Below the pieces are notes generated by a model, which saw only the letters and a list, made by a program, of their open reading frames with translations, ran no database searches and had not been told where the DNA came from. Positions 6,972 through 14,151 of a DNA stretch of 22,498 nt are shown in pieces. Every line of letters starts with the position of its first letter. The first letter of the stretch is position 1. The stretch spans positions 1 to 22,498 of the forward strand of contig DATGHS010000379.1 of NCBI GenBank assembly GCA_035307785.1, written 5' to 3'. The translations under genes and the position numbers were made by a program. The DNA is from DATGHS01 sp035307785. GTDB lineage: Bacteria; Planctomycetota; Planctomycetia; Gemmatales; Gemmataceae.

Positions 6972-8543
6972 TTGCGCTTTCGTGATCTGATTGGCCTGTC
7001 CTTCTCGGCCTTGCGGCAACAGAAAACGCGCACCGCGCTCACCATGCTCGGCGTGTTGCTCGGCTCGTGCATGCTGGCCGTCAGCCTGTCGATCGGCGTG
7101 GGCGTGAAAAACGCCGTCCGACACATGATTCGCAAGAACAACGAATTGCGCAGCATTCACATTTATGCCGCGTACAAGGAACCTACCGACGACGAAGTCG
7201 GCGTGCCACCGGTGGAACTCGAAGTCAAAGGCGAGATGTCGGAGGAGAAGCGCATGCGCATTCGCAAGGCGCTTGCCAAGCGCTGGCGCGAGATGCATTC
7301 CCGCAATACGCCCGTGCCGCTTACCCGTACGCTGATTGACCAACTTTCGCAGATACCGCATGTGGAGAGCGTGGAAGTTTCATTGTGGGAAAACGGCCGC
7401 GCCATGGTGCGAGGGCAAAGCGCTTACGCCAACATCCAGGCTTCCCGGAGCGACAACACCGCGCTGCCACGGCGAATGGTGGCCGGGACCATGTTTGCCA
7501 GTGACGACTCTCGCGGCATTCTCATTCACGAATTCCTGCTATACGAGCTTGGTGTGCGCAGCGATGCCGAGGTGCAGGCCATCATCGGCAAGCCGATTCG
7601 CCTGGAAATATCGAACAGCGGCCAATCTCCGGCCATGCTGTTGGCTTTGCTTCACGCCAAGGCCGAAACCATCTCGCTGGAAGAACAGCAAGCCTTGGAA
7701 AAAGTAGCGCGCCAACTCCCCGCGGCCATTGATCGCCTTGATCTTACCGAAGCCGAGAAGCAAACTCTGCGTCGACTGCTGAAGAACAATTCTTCCACGC
7801 TGGCGAAGTCGGAAAACGTAACGTCTGTTGAGGAATTCACCGTGGCCGGAGTCTTTCGCCACATGGATCGGAAAGAGGTCGAAGATGAACGCATTCTGGA
7901 TTTTTTCTACCCCTACGCGGAAGTAATTGTGCCCATGCGCACGGCACAAGAATTTGCGGATCGCTTGCCGCGCCGGCAAGAGCACGGCTACGACGGCATT
8001 ACGCTGATGGTAGACAAGGAAGAAAACGTCGAATACGTCACCGATCAGATTGAGCCCATGGGCGTGGCGTTCCATTCGCCCCTTTCATTCCTCAAGCACG
8101 TGCTGCGCGAAGTGAAAATGATTCAGTACTTTACCGTGCTGCTTTCCGGTGTGGCGCTGCTGGTGGCTGGGCTAGGCATCACGAACACGATGGTGACGAG
8201 CGTATTGGAGCGCACGCAAGAAATCGGCATCATGAAGGCGGTGGGAGCGCGCGACCGGCATATTATGTCGCTGTTCCTGTTGGAGGGCGCCTGGATCGGG
8301 CTGCTAGGCGGCCTTCTGGGCTTGCTGGCCGCCTGGTTGATTTCCATCCCGGCCGACGGCCTGGCCCGCCGACTCATGGAGCAGCAATCCGGAGGCAAAG
8401 TCGAAGTGCCGATGTTCTTGTTCCCGTACTGGCTCATCACGCTGGTGCCGTTGTTCGCAATGCTGATTACGGTGGTGGCAGCCGCCTACCCCGCCCGCCG
8501 GGCTGCACGGGTGGATCCGATCCAGGCGCTGCGACATGAGTGA
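6972..8543 (+). CDS. ABC transporter permease, MacB/FtsX family
   Basis: A 523-aa integral membrane subunit with the MacB/LolC plan: one N-terminal TM helix (about 21-45), a large extracytoplasmic domain (about 50-380), then three C-terminal helices (about 385-408, 434-458, 485-508). The C-terminus YPARRAARVDPIQALRHE and the cytoplasmic ERTQEIGIMKAVGA (412-425) are hallmarks of FtsX-domain permeases. The start is TTG with GGAG seven bases upstream. It lies 15 bases after the ATPase stop, so the two are co-transcribed. The extracytoplasmic domain contains a charged helical stretch (about 233-280). No membrane-fusion partner (MacA-like) is encoded nearby, so the substrate is unknown; lipoprotein or lipid handling and peptide export are both possible. 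Confidence 0.92.
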   Translation: MRFRDLIGLSFSALRQQKTRTALTMLGVLLGSCMLAVSLSIGVGVKNAVRHMIRKNNELRSIHIYAAYKEPTDDEVGVPPVELEVKGEMSEEKRMRIRKALAKRWREMHSRNTPVPLTRTLIDQLSQIPHVESVEVSLWENGRAMVRGQSAYANIQASRSDNTALPRRMVAGTMFASDDSRGILIHEFLLYELGVRSDAEVQAIIGKPIRLEISNSGQSPAMLLALLHAKAETISLEEQQALEKVARQLPAAIDRLDLTEAEKQTLRRLLKNNSSTLAKSENVTSVEEFTVAGVFRHMDRKEVEDERILDFFYPYAEVIVPMRTAQEFADRLPRRQEHGYDGITLMVDKEENVEYVTDQIEPMGVAFHSPLSFLKHVLREVKMIQYFTVLLSGVALLVAGLGITNTMVTSVLERTQEIGIMKAVGARDRHIMSLFLLEGAWIGLLGGLLGLLAAWLISIPADGLARRLMEQQSGGKVEVPMFLFPYWLITLVPLFAMLITVVAAAYPARRAARVDPIQALRHE

Positions 8544-8645
8544 GAGATAGAAGCTAATGTTCTGCTCCATAGCGAAGAACCGGCAGGAATGATATACTGC
8601 AACGAGGCAAAAACGTGCAGAAACAGGTTTGTGGGAGGGCAGGCA

Positions 8646-8864
8646 ATGACGATTACTGGAATTGTTGCCAATGGGGTTATCGTGCCTGACCAACCGGGCG
8701 TGTTGACGGATGGGGCTCGCGTGGAAGTGACGGTCCAAGAGCTTCCCAAAGCGGCGTCGGCACTTGGTCAAATGCTGCTCAAGCACGCGGGCAAGGCACA
8801 AGGTTTACCACAAGATCTGGCGGACCAGCATGACCATTACCTTCATGGTACGCCAAAAAGATGA
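8646..8864 (+). CDS. Probable antitoxin of a PIN-toxin pair
   Basis: A 72-aa protein encoded immediately before a PIN-domain toxin, with a stop overlapping the toxin start by four bases. Residues 1-30 form a short beta-rich pattern (ITGIVANGVIVPDQPGVL) like the N-termini of small antitoxins paired with VapC-type toxins in planctomycetes and cyanobacteria. The C-terminal half is charged and probably helical and would wrap the toxin. The start at 8646 has GGGAGGG about seven bases upstream. An in-frame ATG at 8589 would add an unlike, Cys-rich lead and has no good ribosome site. Family assignment rests mostly on context. Confidence 0.78.
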   Translation: MTITGIVANGVIVPDQPGVLTDGARVEVTVQELPKAASALGQMLLKHAGKAQGLPQDLADQHDHYLHGTPKR

Positions 8865-9262
8865 ACACGGTGTTCGCCGACACTTTTTATTTTCTCGCGT
8901 TAATAAACGCGCGGGATCAAGCACATGCACGAGCAATATCCTATACTGCCGCGTTCCAAGGCCGAATGGTCACCACCGCCTGGGTGTTAACCGAATTTGC
9001 CGACGCCATGAGCCATCCGTCGAACCGTGCGGAATTCATCGCTGCCTGGAACGACCTTCAAGCAAATCCTAATGTGCAAATCGTTTCGCCGGAGCAAAAC
9101 TTGTTTACCGATGGCATTCAGCTCTTTGCGAATCGTGCCGACAAAAAATGGTCGCTGAAAGAATGTATCTCGTTTGTTGTGATGCGTCGTGATGGAATCA
9201 TTGAGGCGCTAACCGGCGATCATCATTTTGAGCAGGCCGGATTCACAGCACTTTTGAAGTGA
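8861..9262 (+). CDS. PIN-domain ribonuclease toxin, VapC-like
   Basis: A 133-aa PIN domain, a Mg-dependent RNase that acts as a toxin when freed from its antitoxin. The acidic centre can be followed: D7 in VFADTFYF, E45 in WVLTEFAD, and D120 in LTGDHHFEQAGF. At the third position, where related proteins usually have Asp before CISFVVM, this one has Glu (E101), a conservative change. The motif SLKECISFVVM...EALTGDHHF is typical of a planctomycete/cyanobacterial VapC subgroup. The ATGA overlap with the upstream antitoxin implies translational coupling. The protein is full length, with no frameshift, so an active toxin is likely. Confidence 0.88.
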   Translation: MNTVFADTFYFLALINARDQAHARAISYTAAFQGRMVTTAWVLTEFADAMSHPSNRAEFIAAWNDLQANPNVQIVSPEQNLFTDGIQLFANRADKKWSLKECISFVVMRRDGIIEALTGDHHFEQAGFTALLK

Positions 9263-9286
9263 ATCGCAGGTGTCCGGGGCTAATCC

Positions 9287-10060
9287 ATGGACTGTAACGC
9301 TGTCGAACTGATGATCTGCTCGGCTGCCCGGATGCTTGACGACGGCAAAACCGTCGTGGTCGGCACCGGGATGCCGTGTGCTGTCTCCATGCTGGCACAG
9401 CGACTGCATGCGCCGAATCTGGTCATCCTCTTCGAGGCCGGCGGCGTGGCGCCGCAATTGCCCACCATGCCGATCAGCGTCGGCGACTCGCGCACGTTCC
9501 ATCGCGGCGTCATGGCCACCAGCATGGCCGACATTATGCAGTTCTGCCAGCGCGGCATGGTCGATTACACGTTCCTGGGCGGAGCGCAGATCGACCCGTA
9601 CGGCAATCTGAATTCCACCATGATTGGCAGCGATTACCAACGGCCCAAGGTGCGGCTGCCGGGCAGCGGAGGGGCTTGCGACTTGGCTTCTTTCTGCTGG
9701 CGGACGCTGGTGGTGACCAAGCACGATCCGCGCCGCTTTGTGCCGAAGTTGGATTTTCTTACGACGCCCGGCTACCTCACCGGCCCCGGCACGCGGGAAG
9801 CGGCCGGCCTGCCGCCGGGCACCGGGCCGTATCGGGTGATCACCGATCTCGCCATCATGGGTTATCACCCGCAGAATAAGCGCATGCAGGTGCTGAGCCT
9901 GCACCCGGGTGTGACGCCCGAGCAGGTGGACGCCAACACCAGCTTCAAACTGGAATTTGCTGACACCATCGCGACCACTGCCTGCCCGAACGAGCGCGAA
10001 TTGCAACTACTGCGGACTGAAGTGGACCCGCACCGGTATATTCTGGGGCGGGCGATATGA
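9287..10060 (+). CDS. CoA-transferase family I, beta-type subunit (GctB-like)
   Basis: A 257-aa protein resembling the beta subunit of glutaconate/3-oxoacid CoA-transferases, which move CoA between carboxylic acids. VVVGTGMPCAVSMLA (23-37) and NLVILFEAGGVAP (44-56) fit the family. E50 aligns in position with the catalytic Glu of GctB. FLGGAQIDPYGNLNST (95-110) and GSGGACDLA (126-134) form the typical C-terminal half. These enzymes normally need an alpha subunit, usually encoded next to beta, but none is adjacent here: upstream is a toxin/antitoxin pair and downstream a rhodanese. The alpha gene may be elsewhere, or the protein may work alone. The start has only a weak ribosome site. Confidence 0.85.
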   Translation: MDCNAVELMICSAARMLDDGKTVVVGTGMPCAVSMLAQRLHAPNLVILFEAGGVAPQLPTMPISVGDSRTFHRGVMATSMADIMQFCQRGMVDYTFLGGAQIDPYGNLNSTMIGSDYQRPKVRLPGSGGACDLASFCWRTLVVTKHDPRRFVPKLDFLTTPGYLTGPGTREAAGLPPGTGPYRVITDLAIMGYHPQNKRMQVLSLHPGVTPEQVDANTSFKLEFADTIATTACPNERELQLLRTEVDPHRYILGRAI

Positions 10061-10085
10061 AAAAACCGGCTCAGCCCACGGATCG

Positions 10086-10168
10086 ACACGGACTTCGTAA
10101 CACGGATGAATGCAGATCAGATAATTGTGTTTTCTAATCCGTGTTCATCTGTGTCACGAAGTCCGTGT
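10086..10168. repeat. Imperfect 36-bp inverted repeat before the rhodanese gene
   Basis: ACACGGACTTCGT (10086-10098) and ACGAAGTCCGTGT (10156-10168) are exact reverse complements. The match continues inward to arms of about 36 bases (10086-10121 and 10133-10168) with six differences, all transitions, three of which still allow G.U pairs. The loop is 11 bases. The ATCCGTGTTCATCTGTGT part resembles a sequence I recall as dispersed in several bacterial phyla, but I could not check this. It lies between two genes on the same strand. Confidence 0.7.
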
Positions 10169-10211
10169 AGCGAAGCTCTGTGGGCTCTTTGATTCAAAGG
10201 AACATACTGCC

Positions 10212-10586
10212 ATGGCCAAGCATTCTCCCCGCTTCCTCCAGCTCGTCACCGATGCCAAGAAGCGCGTGCGCGAGACTACGGTGCCCGAAATCAAGTCTCG
10301 GCTCGACCGCGGCGACAAGTTCCAGCTCATTGACGTGCGCGAAGAAAGCGAATTCGCCAAGGACCACCTTCCCGGCGCCAAGCACCTGGGCAAAGGCATC
10401 ATCGAGCGCGATATCGAAACCACCATCCCCGACACGGGCACGGAAATCGTACTGTATTGCGGCGGCGGCTTCCGCTCGGCTCTCGTGGCAGACAATCTTC
10501 AGAAGATGGGCTACAGCAACGTGATCTCGATGGACGGCGGCATCCGCGAATGGCGCGAGAAGGGCTTTCCGCTCGCCAAAGATTAA
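10212..10586 (+). CDS. Rhodanese-like sulfurtransferase
   Basis: A 124-aa single rhodanese domain with no signal peptide, so probably cytoplasmic. Rhodaneses carry sulfur as a persulfide on a loop cysteine. Here the loop is CGGGFRSA (83-90) with C83 as nucleophile, preceded by IDVREESEFAKDHLPGAKH (40-58) and followed by the DGGIREWREKGFPL end. The six-residue loop CGGGFR is the standard length for sulfur substrates and not the longer Cdc25-type loop. The start at 10212 has AAGGA about 11 bases upstream. The frame is open further up, but that lead would come from the palindromic repeat. The sulfur acceptor is unknown. Confidence 0.9.
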   Translation: MAKHSPRFLQLVTDAKKRVRETTVPEIKSRLDRGDKFQLIDVREESEFAKDHLPGAKHLGKGIIERDIETTIPDTGTEIVLYCGGGFRSALVADNLQKMGYSNVISMDGGIREWREKGFPLAKD

Positions 10587-10756
10587 TGCCGACGCCTGAA
10601 ATTCTCGAAAAAACCGCGAATTCTGCTTGCCGGATGCCCCGGTTGCTCCTTAATATCTCACTCACTTGAGTTTCCGCAGATCGCTAGTTGCTTCGGAGGC
10701 ACTGGCTGCGGTTGGAAGCTTGGGTTTCTGTCCCCCAACAATGAGGACTAGCTTCT

Positions 10757-10906
10757 ATGGCAAGTGACAACAAAGCAGTGTTTGCCGGCTTGAACCAAAC
10801 GGGCTTAATCGTTTTCATTGTACTTCTACTGTTGACTGGTCCATGCCTTTGCTGGCTGCCTTGGGTAATCCCGAGCATGAAGGGCGACCCGCAGTCGCCG
10901 GCGTAA
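10757..10906 (+). CDS. 49-aa single-span membrane peptide
   Basis: A short reading frame of 49 codons with a good ribosome site (GAGGA, 10743-10747, nine bases before ATG) and a terminator directly after it. Residues 1-16 are polar, 17-29 are strongly hydrophobic (LIVFIVLLLLTGP), followed by CLCWLPWVIP (30-39) and a polar tail. It would be a small membrane protein with one span and two cysteines at the membrane edge. I do not know its function. The coding signals and the downstream terminator make a real gene more likely than chance. The next gene also encodes a small membrane protein (TM2 domain). Confidence 0.65.
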   Translation: MASDNKAVFAGLNQTGLIVFIVLLLLTGPCLCWLPWVIPSMKGDPQSPA

Positions 10907-10931
10907 GCAGATGACAAGTTGTGATTGTCGC

Positions 10932-10966
10932 ACCGGTGTTTGCTCAAAGCGCACCGGTTTCTTTTT
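10932..10966 (+). terminator. Rho-independent terminator after the 49-aa gene
   Basis: ACCGGTG (10932-10938) and CACCGGT (10952-10958) form a 7-bp GC-rich stem, followed at once by TTTCTTTTT (10958-10966). It starts 26 bases after the stop of the small membrane-peptide gene. This is the only canonical hairpin-plus-T-tract terminator I see in the window. Confidence 0.8.
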
Positions 10967-10997
10967 GAATGATCTCCATTAACCCAGAGGGCAACGA

Positions 10998-11243
10998 ATG
11001 TCATCTTCCAGCAATCCGGAGTCTAAACGAATTCTTGCGGGGATTCTGGCGATCGTCGTCGGTGGTTTTGGCGTTCACAAATTCGTTCTGGGCATGACCA
11101 CGCCGGGAATCATCATGCTCTTGCTTGCTTGCACAGGCGTTTCGGGAATTATCGGCCTTATCGAAGGCATCATCTACCTCACCAAATCGGATGAGGAATT
11201 CATCCGCCTTTATCAGAGCGAAAACCCGAAGCAGTGGTTCTAG
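10998..11243 (+). CDS. TM2-domain membrane protein
   Basis: An 81-aa protein with the TM2 pattern: two membrane helices (about 12-30 and 36-60) joined by a short turn, with GGFGVHKFVLGMTTPGI (22-38) matching the conserved GxFGxHxFYLG motif. A polar C-terminal tail (63-81) ends in KQWF. TM2 proteins are widespread small membrane proteins of poorly known function. GAGGG lies nine bases before ATG. It follows a terminator, so it probably has its own promoter in the 30 bases before it or is read through from upstream. Confidence 0.85.
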   Translation: MSSSSNPESKRILAGILAIVVGGFGVHKFVLGMTTPGIIMLLLACTGVSGIIGLIEGIIYLTKSDEEFIRLYQSENPKQWF

Positions 11244-11310
11244 CGCAATGGTTCTCAGGGTGGGGCTTCAGCCCGTTCGAGACTGGCCGGAAGCCCATAG
11301 CGGCAATTTG

Positions 11311-11367
11311 GTAGCGGAATTCGCAAGAATTCCGATCTCGCATCGGAATTCTTGCGAATTCCGCTAC
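11311..11367. repeat. Perfect 26-bp inverted repeat upstream of tupB
   Basis: Bases 11311-11336 (beginning GTAGCGGAATTCGCAAG) and 11342-11367 (ending GCGAATTCCGCTAC) are exact reverse complements over 26 bp, with a five-base loop CTCGC. Each arm also folds on itself (GGAATTC-GCAA-GAATTCC). It lies 67 bases after the TM2-gene stop and 26 bases before the tupB start. A smaller hairpin GGGCTTCAGCCC lies at 11263-11274. There is no T-tract. Confidence 0.85.
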
Positions 11368-11393
11368 ACCCGAACAACTTAGGGTTTTGATGT

Positions 11394-12047
11394 GTGCACA
11401 TTCTTGATCCGGAACTCTGGTCCATCGTCTGGCTGTCCCTGTGCGTTTCCGGGACGTCGCTGATCGTTAGCGCGGTGGTCGGTATTCCGCTCGGTGCCTG
11501 GCTTGGCCAGGCCCAATTCTTCGGAAAGCGCTGGATTTCCGCCCTCATCCACACCGGCATGGCGCTGCCGCCGGTGCTCGTGGGCCTGCTGGTTTACTTG
11601 CTCCTGTCGCACAGCGGTCCGCTTGCTGAACTCGGCTGGCTCTTCACGCCGCAGGCCATGATTCTGGCCCAAACCATCCTCGCTCTGCCTTGGGTTATTG
11701 GCATCACCATGGCAGCAGTGGCAGCCGTGCCGGCGGATCTTCTGGCGCAAGTGCGCAGCCTCGGGGCGAGCCCGTGGCAATTGCGTTGGACACTCATTCG
11801 TGAAGCAAGGCAAGGCGTGGTATTGGCGGTGGCTGCCGCCTTCGCTCGAAACATCTCCGAAGTCGGGGCCGTGCTGATCGTGGGTGGGAATATCCAGGGC
11901 CACACCCGCGTCTTGACCACCGCCATCGTGCTGGAGACGGCTAAGGGGCAATTCGCGCTGGCCCTGGCCCTCGGCGCCTGGCTGCTGTTTCTCGCACTGC
12001 TGGCGAATCTCGTGATAATTCGGGCCCAGGGCAGACCATGGGTGTAG
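11394..12047 (+). CDS. tupB: Tungstate ABC importer, permease subunit
   Basis: A 217-aa inner-membrane permease that passes tungstate from the TupA binding protein, driven by TupC. It has about five hydrophobic helices (about 11-35, 50-70, 85-110, 140-165, 185-208) and the cytoplasmic EAA-type loop RSLGASPWQLRWTLIREA (121-138) that contacts the ATPase. ALPPVLVGLLVYLLLS (53-68) is typical of molybdate/tungstate-type permeases. It starts with GTG (AGGG nine bases upstream); an ATG four bases earlier is out of frame. Its stop overlaps the start of the ATPase gene by ten bases. The tungstate assignment comes mainly from the TupA sequence downstream. Confidence 0.88.
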   Translation: MHILDPELWSIVWLSLCVSGTSLIVSAVVGIPLGAWLGQAQFFGKRWISALIHTGMALPPVLVGLLVYLLLSHSGPLAELGWLFTPQAMILAQTILALPWVIGITMAAVAAVPADLLAQVRSLGASPWQLRWTLIREARQGVVLAVAAAFARNISEVGAVLIVGGNIQGHTRVLTTAIVLETAKGQFALALALGAWLLFLALLANLVIIRAQGRPWV

Positions 12048-12778
12048 CCATGCAGCCGGTGGTCTACCATGTCGAGAACCTGGAAAAGCAATACACCGGG
12101 CGCGCGGTCGTGCAGATCGCACGGGTAGAAGTTGTGCAGGGTGAAGTTCTCTGCCTCGTGGGGCCGACCGGAGCAGGGAAAAGTACGCTCTTGCGCCTGC
12201 TGGCCGCGCTGGAACGGCCGACGAGCGGCGTGCTACGATTTGGGCTGCAACAGCGACCGATCGCCGATATTCCTCTGGCCGAGCGCCGGCAGATCGCGAT
12301 GCTCTTCCAGCGGCCACTCTTGCTGCACGGTACCGTTCAAGCCAATGTAGAATATGGTCTGAGGCTTCGCCGCATTCGCCGGTACTCGGAAAAAGCGCGG
12401 GGGCTGCTGAACCAGTTGAGGCTGGGTGAAATCGCCCAGCAACCGGCGCTCACCTTGTCGGGCGGGCAAATCCAGCTCGTGGCGCTGGCGCGAGCCTTGG
12501 CGGTTGATCCGCAGGTCTTGCTGCTGGATGAGCCAACAGCGCACCTGGACCCGGCGCACGTGGCGCTGGTCGAAGAAGTCGTGCGTGAATATCAGCGCCG
12601 GGTCGGCGCGACTATCGTTTGGGCAACGCATAACTTATTTCAAGCGCGGCGGGTCGCAGACCGAGTCGCGCTGCTCCTCGACGGGCAGTTAATAGAGGTG
12701 GCCCGGGCGGCCACGTTTTTCGAAACGCCCGCCGATCCGCGCACCGCCGCCTTCGTGAATGGCAAGATGATCTACTGA
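12038..12778 (+). CDS. tupC: Tungstate ABC importer, ATPase subunit
   Basis: A 246-aa ABC ATPase of the anion-importer type. Walker A GPTGAGKST is at 42-50, the Q-loop FQRPLLLHGTV at 90-100, the signature LSGGQIQLVALARAL at 140-154, Walker B VLLLDEPTAHLD at 160-171 and the switch His at 198. The signature has IQ where RQ is usual. There is no C-terminal Mop/TOBE domain, so unlike many ModC proteins it lacks a built-in oxyanion sensor. The start overlaps tupB by ten bases; ATG at 12050 (residue 5) is an equally possible start. The spacing implies co-translation with the permease. Confidence 0.9.
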   Translation: MGVAMQPVVYHVENLEKQYTGRAVVQIARVEVVQGEVLCLVGPTGAGKSTLLRLLAALERPTSGVLRFGLQQRPIADIPLAERRQIAMLFQRPLLLHGTVQANVEYGLRLRRIRRYSEKARGLLNQLRLGEIAQQPALTLSGGQIQLVALARALAVDPQVLLLDEPTAHLDPAHVALVEEVVREYQRRVGATIVWATHNLFQARRVADRVALLLDGQLIEVARAATFFETPADPRTAAFVNGKMIY

Positions 12779-12787
12779 GCTTCGTTT

Positions 12788-12838
12788 GTAGTGACCCGCT
12801 TTAGCGGGTCGGTGAGACCGGCCAAAGGCGGTCACTAC
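12788..12838. repeat. 51-base nested palindrome between tupC and tupA
   Basis: Outer arms GTAGTGACC (12788-12796) and GGTCACTAC (12830-12838) pair perfectly. Inside are three small hairpins: CGC-TTTA-GCG (12797-12806), GGTC-GGTGA-GACC (12807-12819) and GCC-AAA-GGC (12821-12829). The whole could fold as a four-way junction. The element starts nine bases after the tupC stop and ends 20 bases before tupA. Confidence 0.75.
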
Positions 12839-12858
12839 GAACATCAGAGCGAAATCGA

Positions 12859-13677
12859 ATGCGAACTTTCTGGGGGCTTCTACTCTTTTCGATGCTCGCC
12901 GCTGGATGCGCGCCATCGGGCCCCCCGGAGGAAAGTCTGGTTCTCGCTACGACCACCAGCACTCAGGACAGCGGTCTTCTTGATGTACTCGTGCCGATCT
13001 TCGAACGGCAGGCCAATATCAAAGTGAAAGTCGTGGCCGTAGGCACCGGGCAGGCGCTGGAGTTGGGCCGGCGTGGCGATGCCGACGTGCTGCTGGTTCA
13101 CGACCCGGCCAGCGAAGAGAAGTTCATTGCGGAAGGCTATGGGGTAGACCGCCGGGAAGTCATGCACAACGATTTTGTGCTGGTTGGCCCGAAAGACGAC
13201 CCGGCCCAGGCAAGCGGAGCAAAAACGGCAGCGACAGCATTTGGCCGAATTGCGAACCAACCGTCGCCATTTGTTTCCCGCGGCGATGAGTCCGGCACCC
13301 ATCAAAAAGAGAAAGAAATCTGGCGGCAAGCCAAGATCGAACCACGCGGCGCCTGGTACTTGCAAGCCGGCTCGGGTATGGGTCAGGTGCTGCGCATTGC
13401 AAACGAAAAACGCGCCTACACTCTCTGCGACCGGGCGACATTTCTTCCCCAACGGGCCGGCCTCGACTTGGACATTTTGCTACAAGGCGACCCGACGCTG
13501 GTAAATCGCTATCACGTCATTGTCGTCAATCCGGAAAAACATTCCCATGTCCACAGCCAAGCGGCACGGAAGTTCAGCGACTTTCTACTTTCGCCAGAGG
13601 GCCAGAAGGCCATCGCCGAATTCGGCAGAGACCGGTATGGGCAAGCGCTATTCTTCGTAGAAGTCCATTCACCCTAA
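12859..13677 (+). CDS. tupA: Tungstate-binding lipoprotein of the ABC importer
   Basis: A 272-aa substrate-binding lipoprotein. The signal sequence ends in the lipobox LAAGC with C17 as lipid anchor. The mature start, LVLATTTSTQDSGLLDVLVP (28-47), is the hallmark of TupA, where the TTTS/TQDSG segment helps bind the oxyanion. GTGQALELGRRGDADVLLVH (62-81) and SRGDESGTHQKEKEIW (139-154) are further conserved TupA blocks, the latter contributing a second part of the binding site. It delivers tungstate (possibly molybdate) to TupBC for tungsten or molybdenum cofactor enzymes, none of which is in this window. It is the third gene of the importer, separated from tupC by a nested palindrome, and has only a weak ribosome site. 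Confidence 0.92.
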   Translation: MRTFWGLLLFSMLAAGCAPSGPPEESLVLATTTSTQDSGLLDVLVPIFERQANIKVKVVAVGTGQALELGRRGDADVLLVHDPASEEKFIAEGYGVDRREVMHNDFVLVGPKDDPAQASGAKTAATAFGRIANQPSPFVSRGDESGTHQKEKEIWRQAKIEPRGAWYLQAGSGMGQVLRIANEKRAYTLCDRATFLPQRAGLDLDILLQGDPTLVNRYHVIVVNPEKHSHVHSQAARKFSDFLLSPEGQKAIAEFGRDRYGQALFFVEVHSP

Positions 13678-13689
13678 TTCCGTGGGGAC

Positions 13690-13749
13690 GTTAGCCCGAA
13701 GCGCGAGCGAGGGCGATTACTCATTTCCTCGCTTGCGTTTCGGGCTAAC
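13690..13749. repeat. 23-bp hairpin after tupA
   Basis: The arms 13690-13712 (GTTAGCCCGAAGCGCGAGCG...) and 13727-13749 (...GCGTTTCGGGCTAAC) pair over 23 bp. The two differences are both G.U-compatible, and the loop is 14 bases. It lies 12 bases after the tupA stop and could end or protect the transcript. From memory this GTTAGCCCGA sequence recurs in planctomycete genomes. There is no T-tract. Confidence 0.75.
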
Positions 13750-14151
13750 CCACCGGTTCCTCTACAGCGCGCTCGCAGATACGGATCGCGCCGTTTCTGC
13801 CGTCTGCCAAACCTGACCGCGTTGCGCCTCCTTCGCGGCCTATGCACAAGATGCGGAAGACATGAAATGCAGGGAAAAGGAACTGAATTTTCTGCGCGCG
13901 CTTCGCACTAATTTGTCTTGACGTAACGAGGTTCCGAGGGAAGAATCCCGCAGCCGGAAGGTGGAACCCGGTCGGGCCGGAGGAATAAACGGCCACCGGG
14001 GCAAGATTCGGGGGAGAAATCGCATCTTCGTGGATCTGCTTGCCAAACGTACCGTCTTGGCCCCGCGCGGAAAGATCGGCCCGAATGCGGCCGCTCTGGT
14101 TTCTACTTGATGGTCGCAAGACCAGGGTTCCATCCGTCGAGGGCTCTAACG
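13750..14151. other. Gap between tupA and the thioredoxin lipoprotein gene
   Basis: About 400 bases without a gene that I can support. A long minus-strand open frame crosses it but lacks motifs and runs into the next gene. A weak promoter-like pair for the downstream gene is TTGACG (13918-13923) with AAGAAT (13941-13946), spacing 17; the -10 match is poor. I see no long inverted repeat within 13750-14151. Confidence 0.35.

Noticed and set aside
12788..12838. tRNA-like gene from the cloverleaf fold
   Set aside because: It is too short at 51 bases, with no TTCGA loop, no anticodon-loop pattern and no CCA end. The fold follows from nested inverted repeats.
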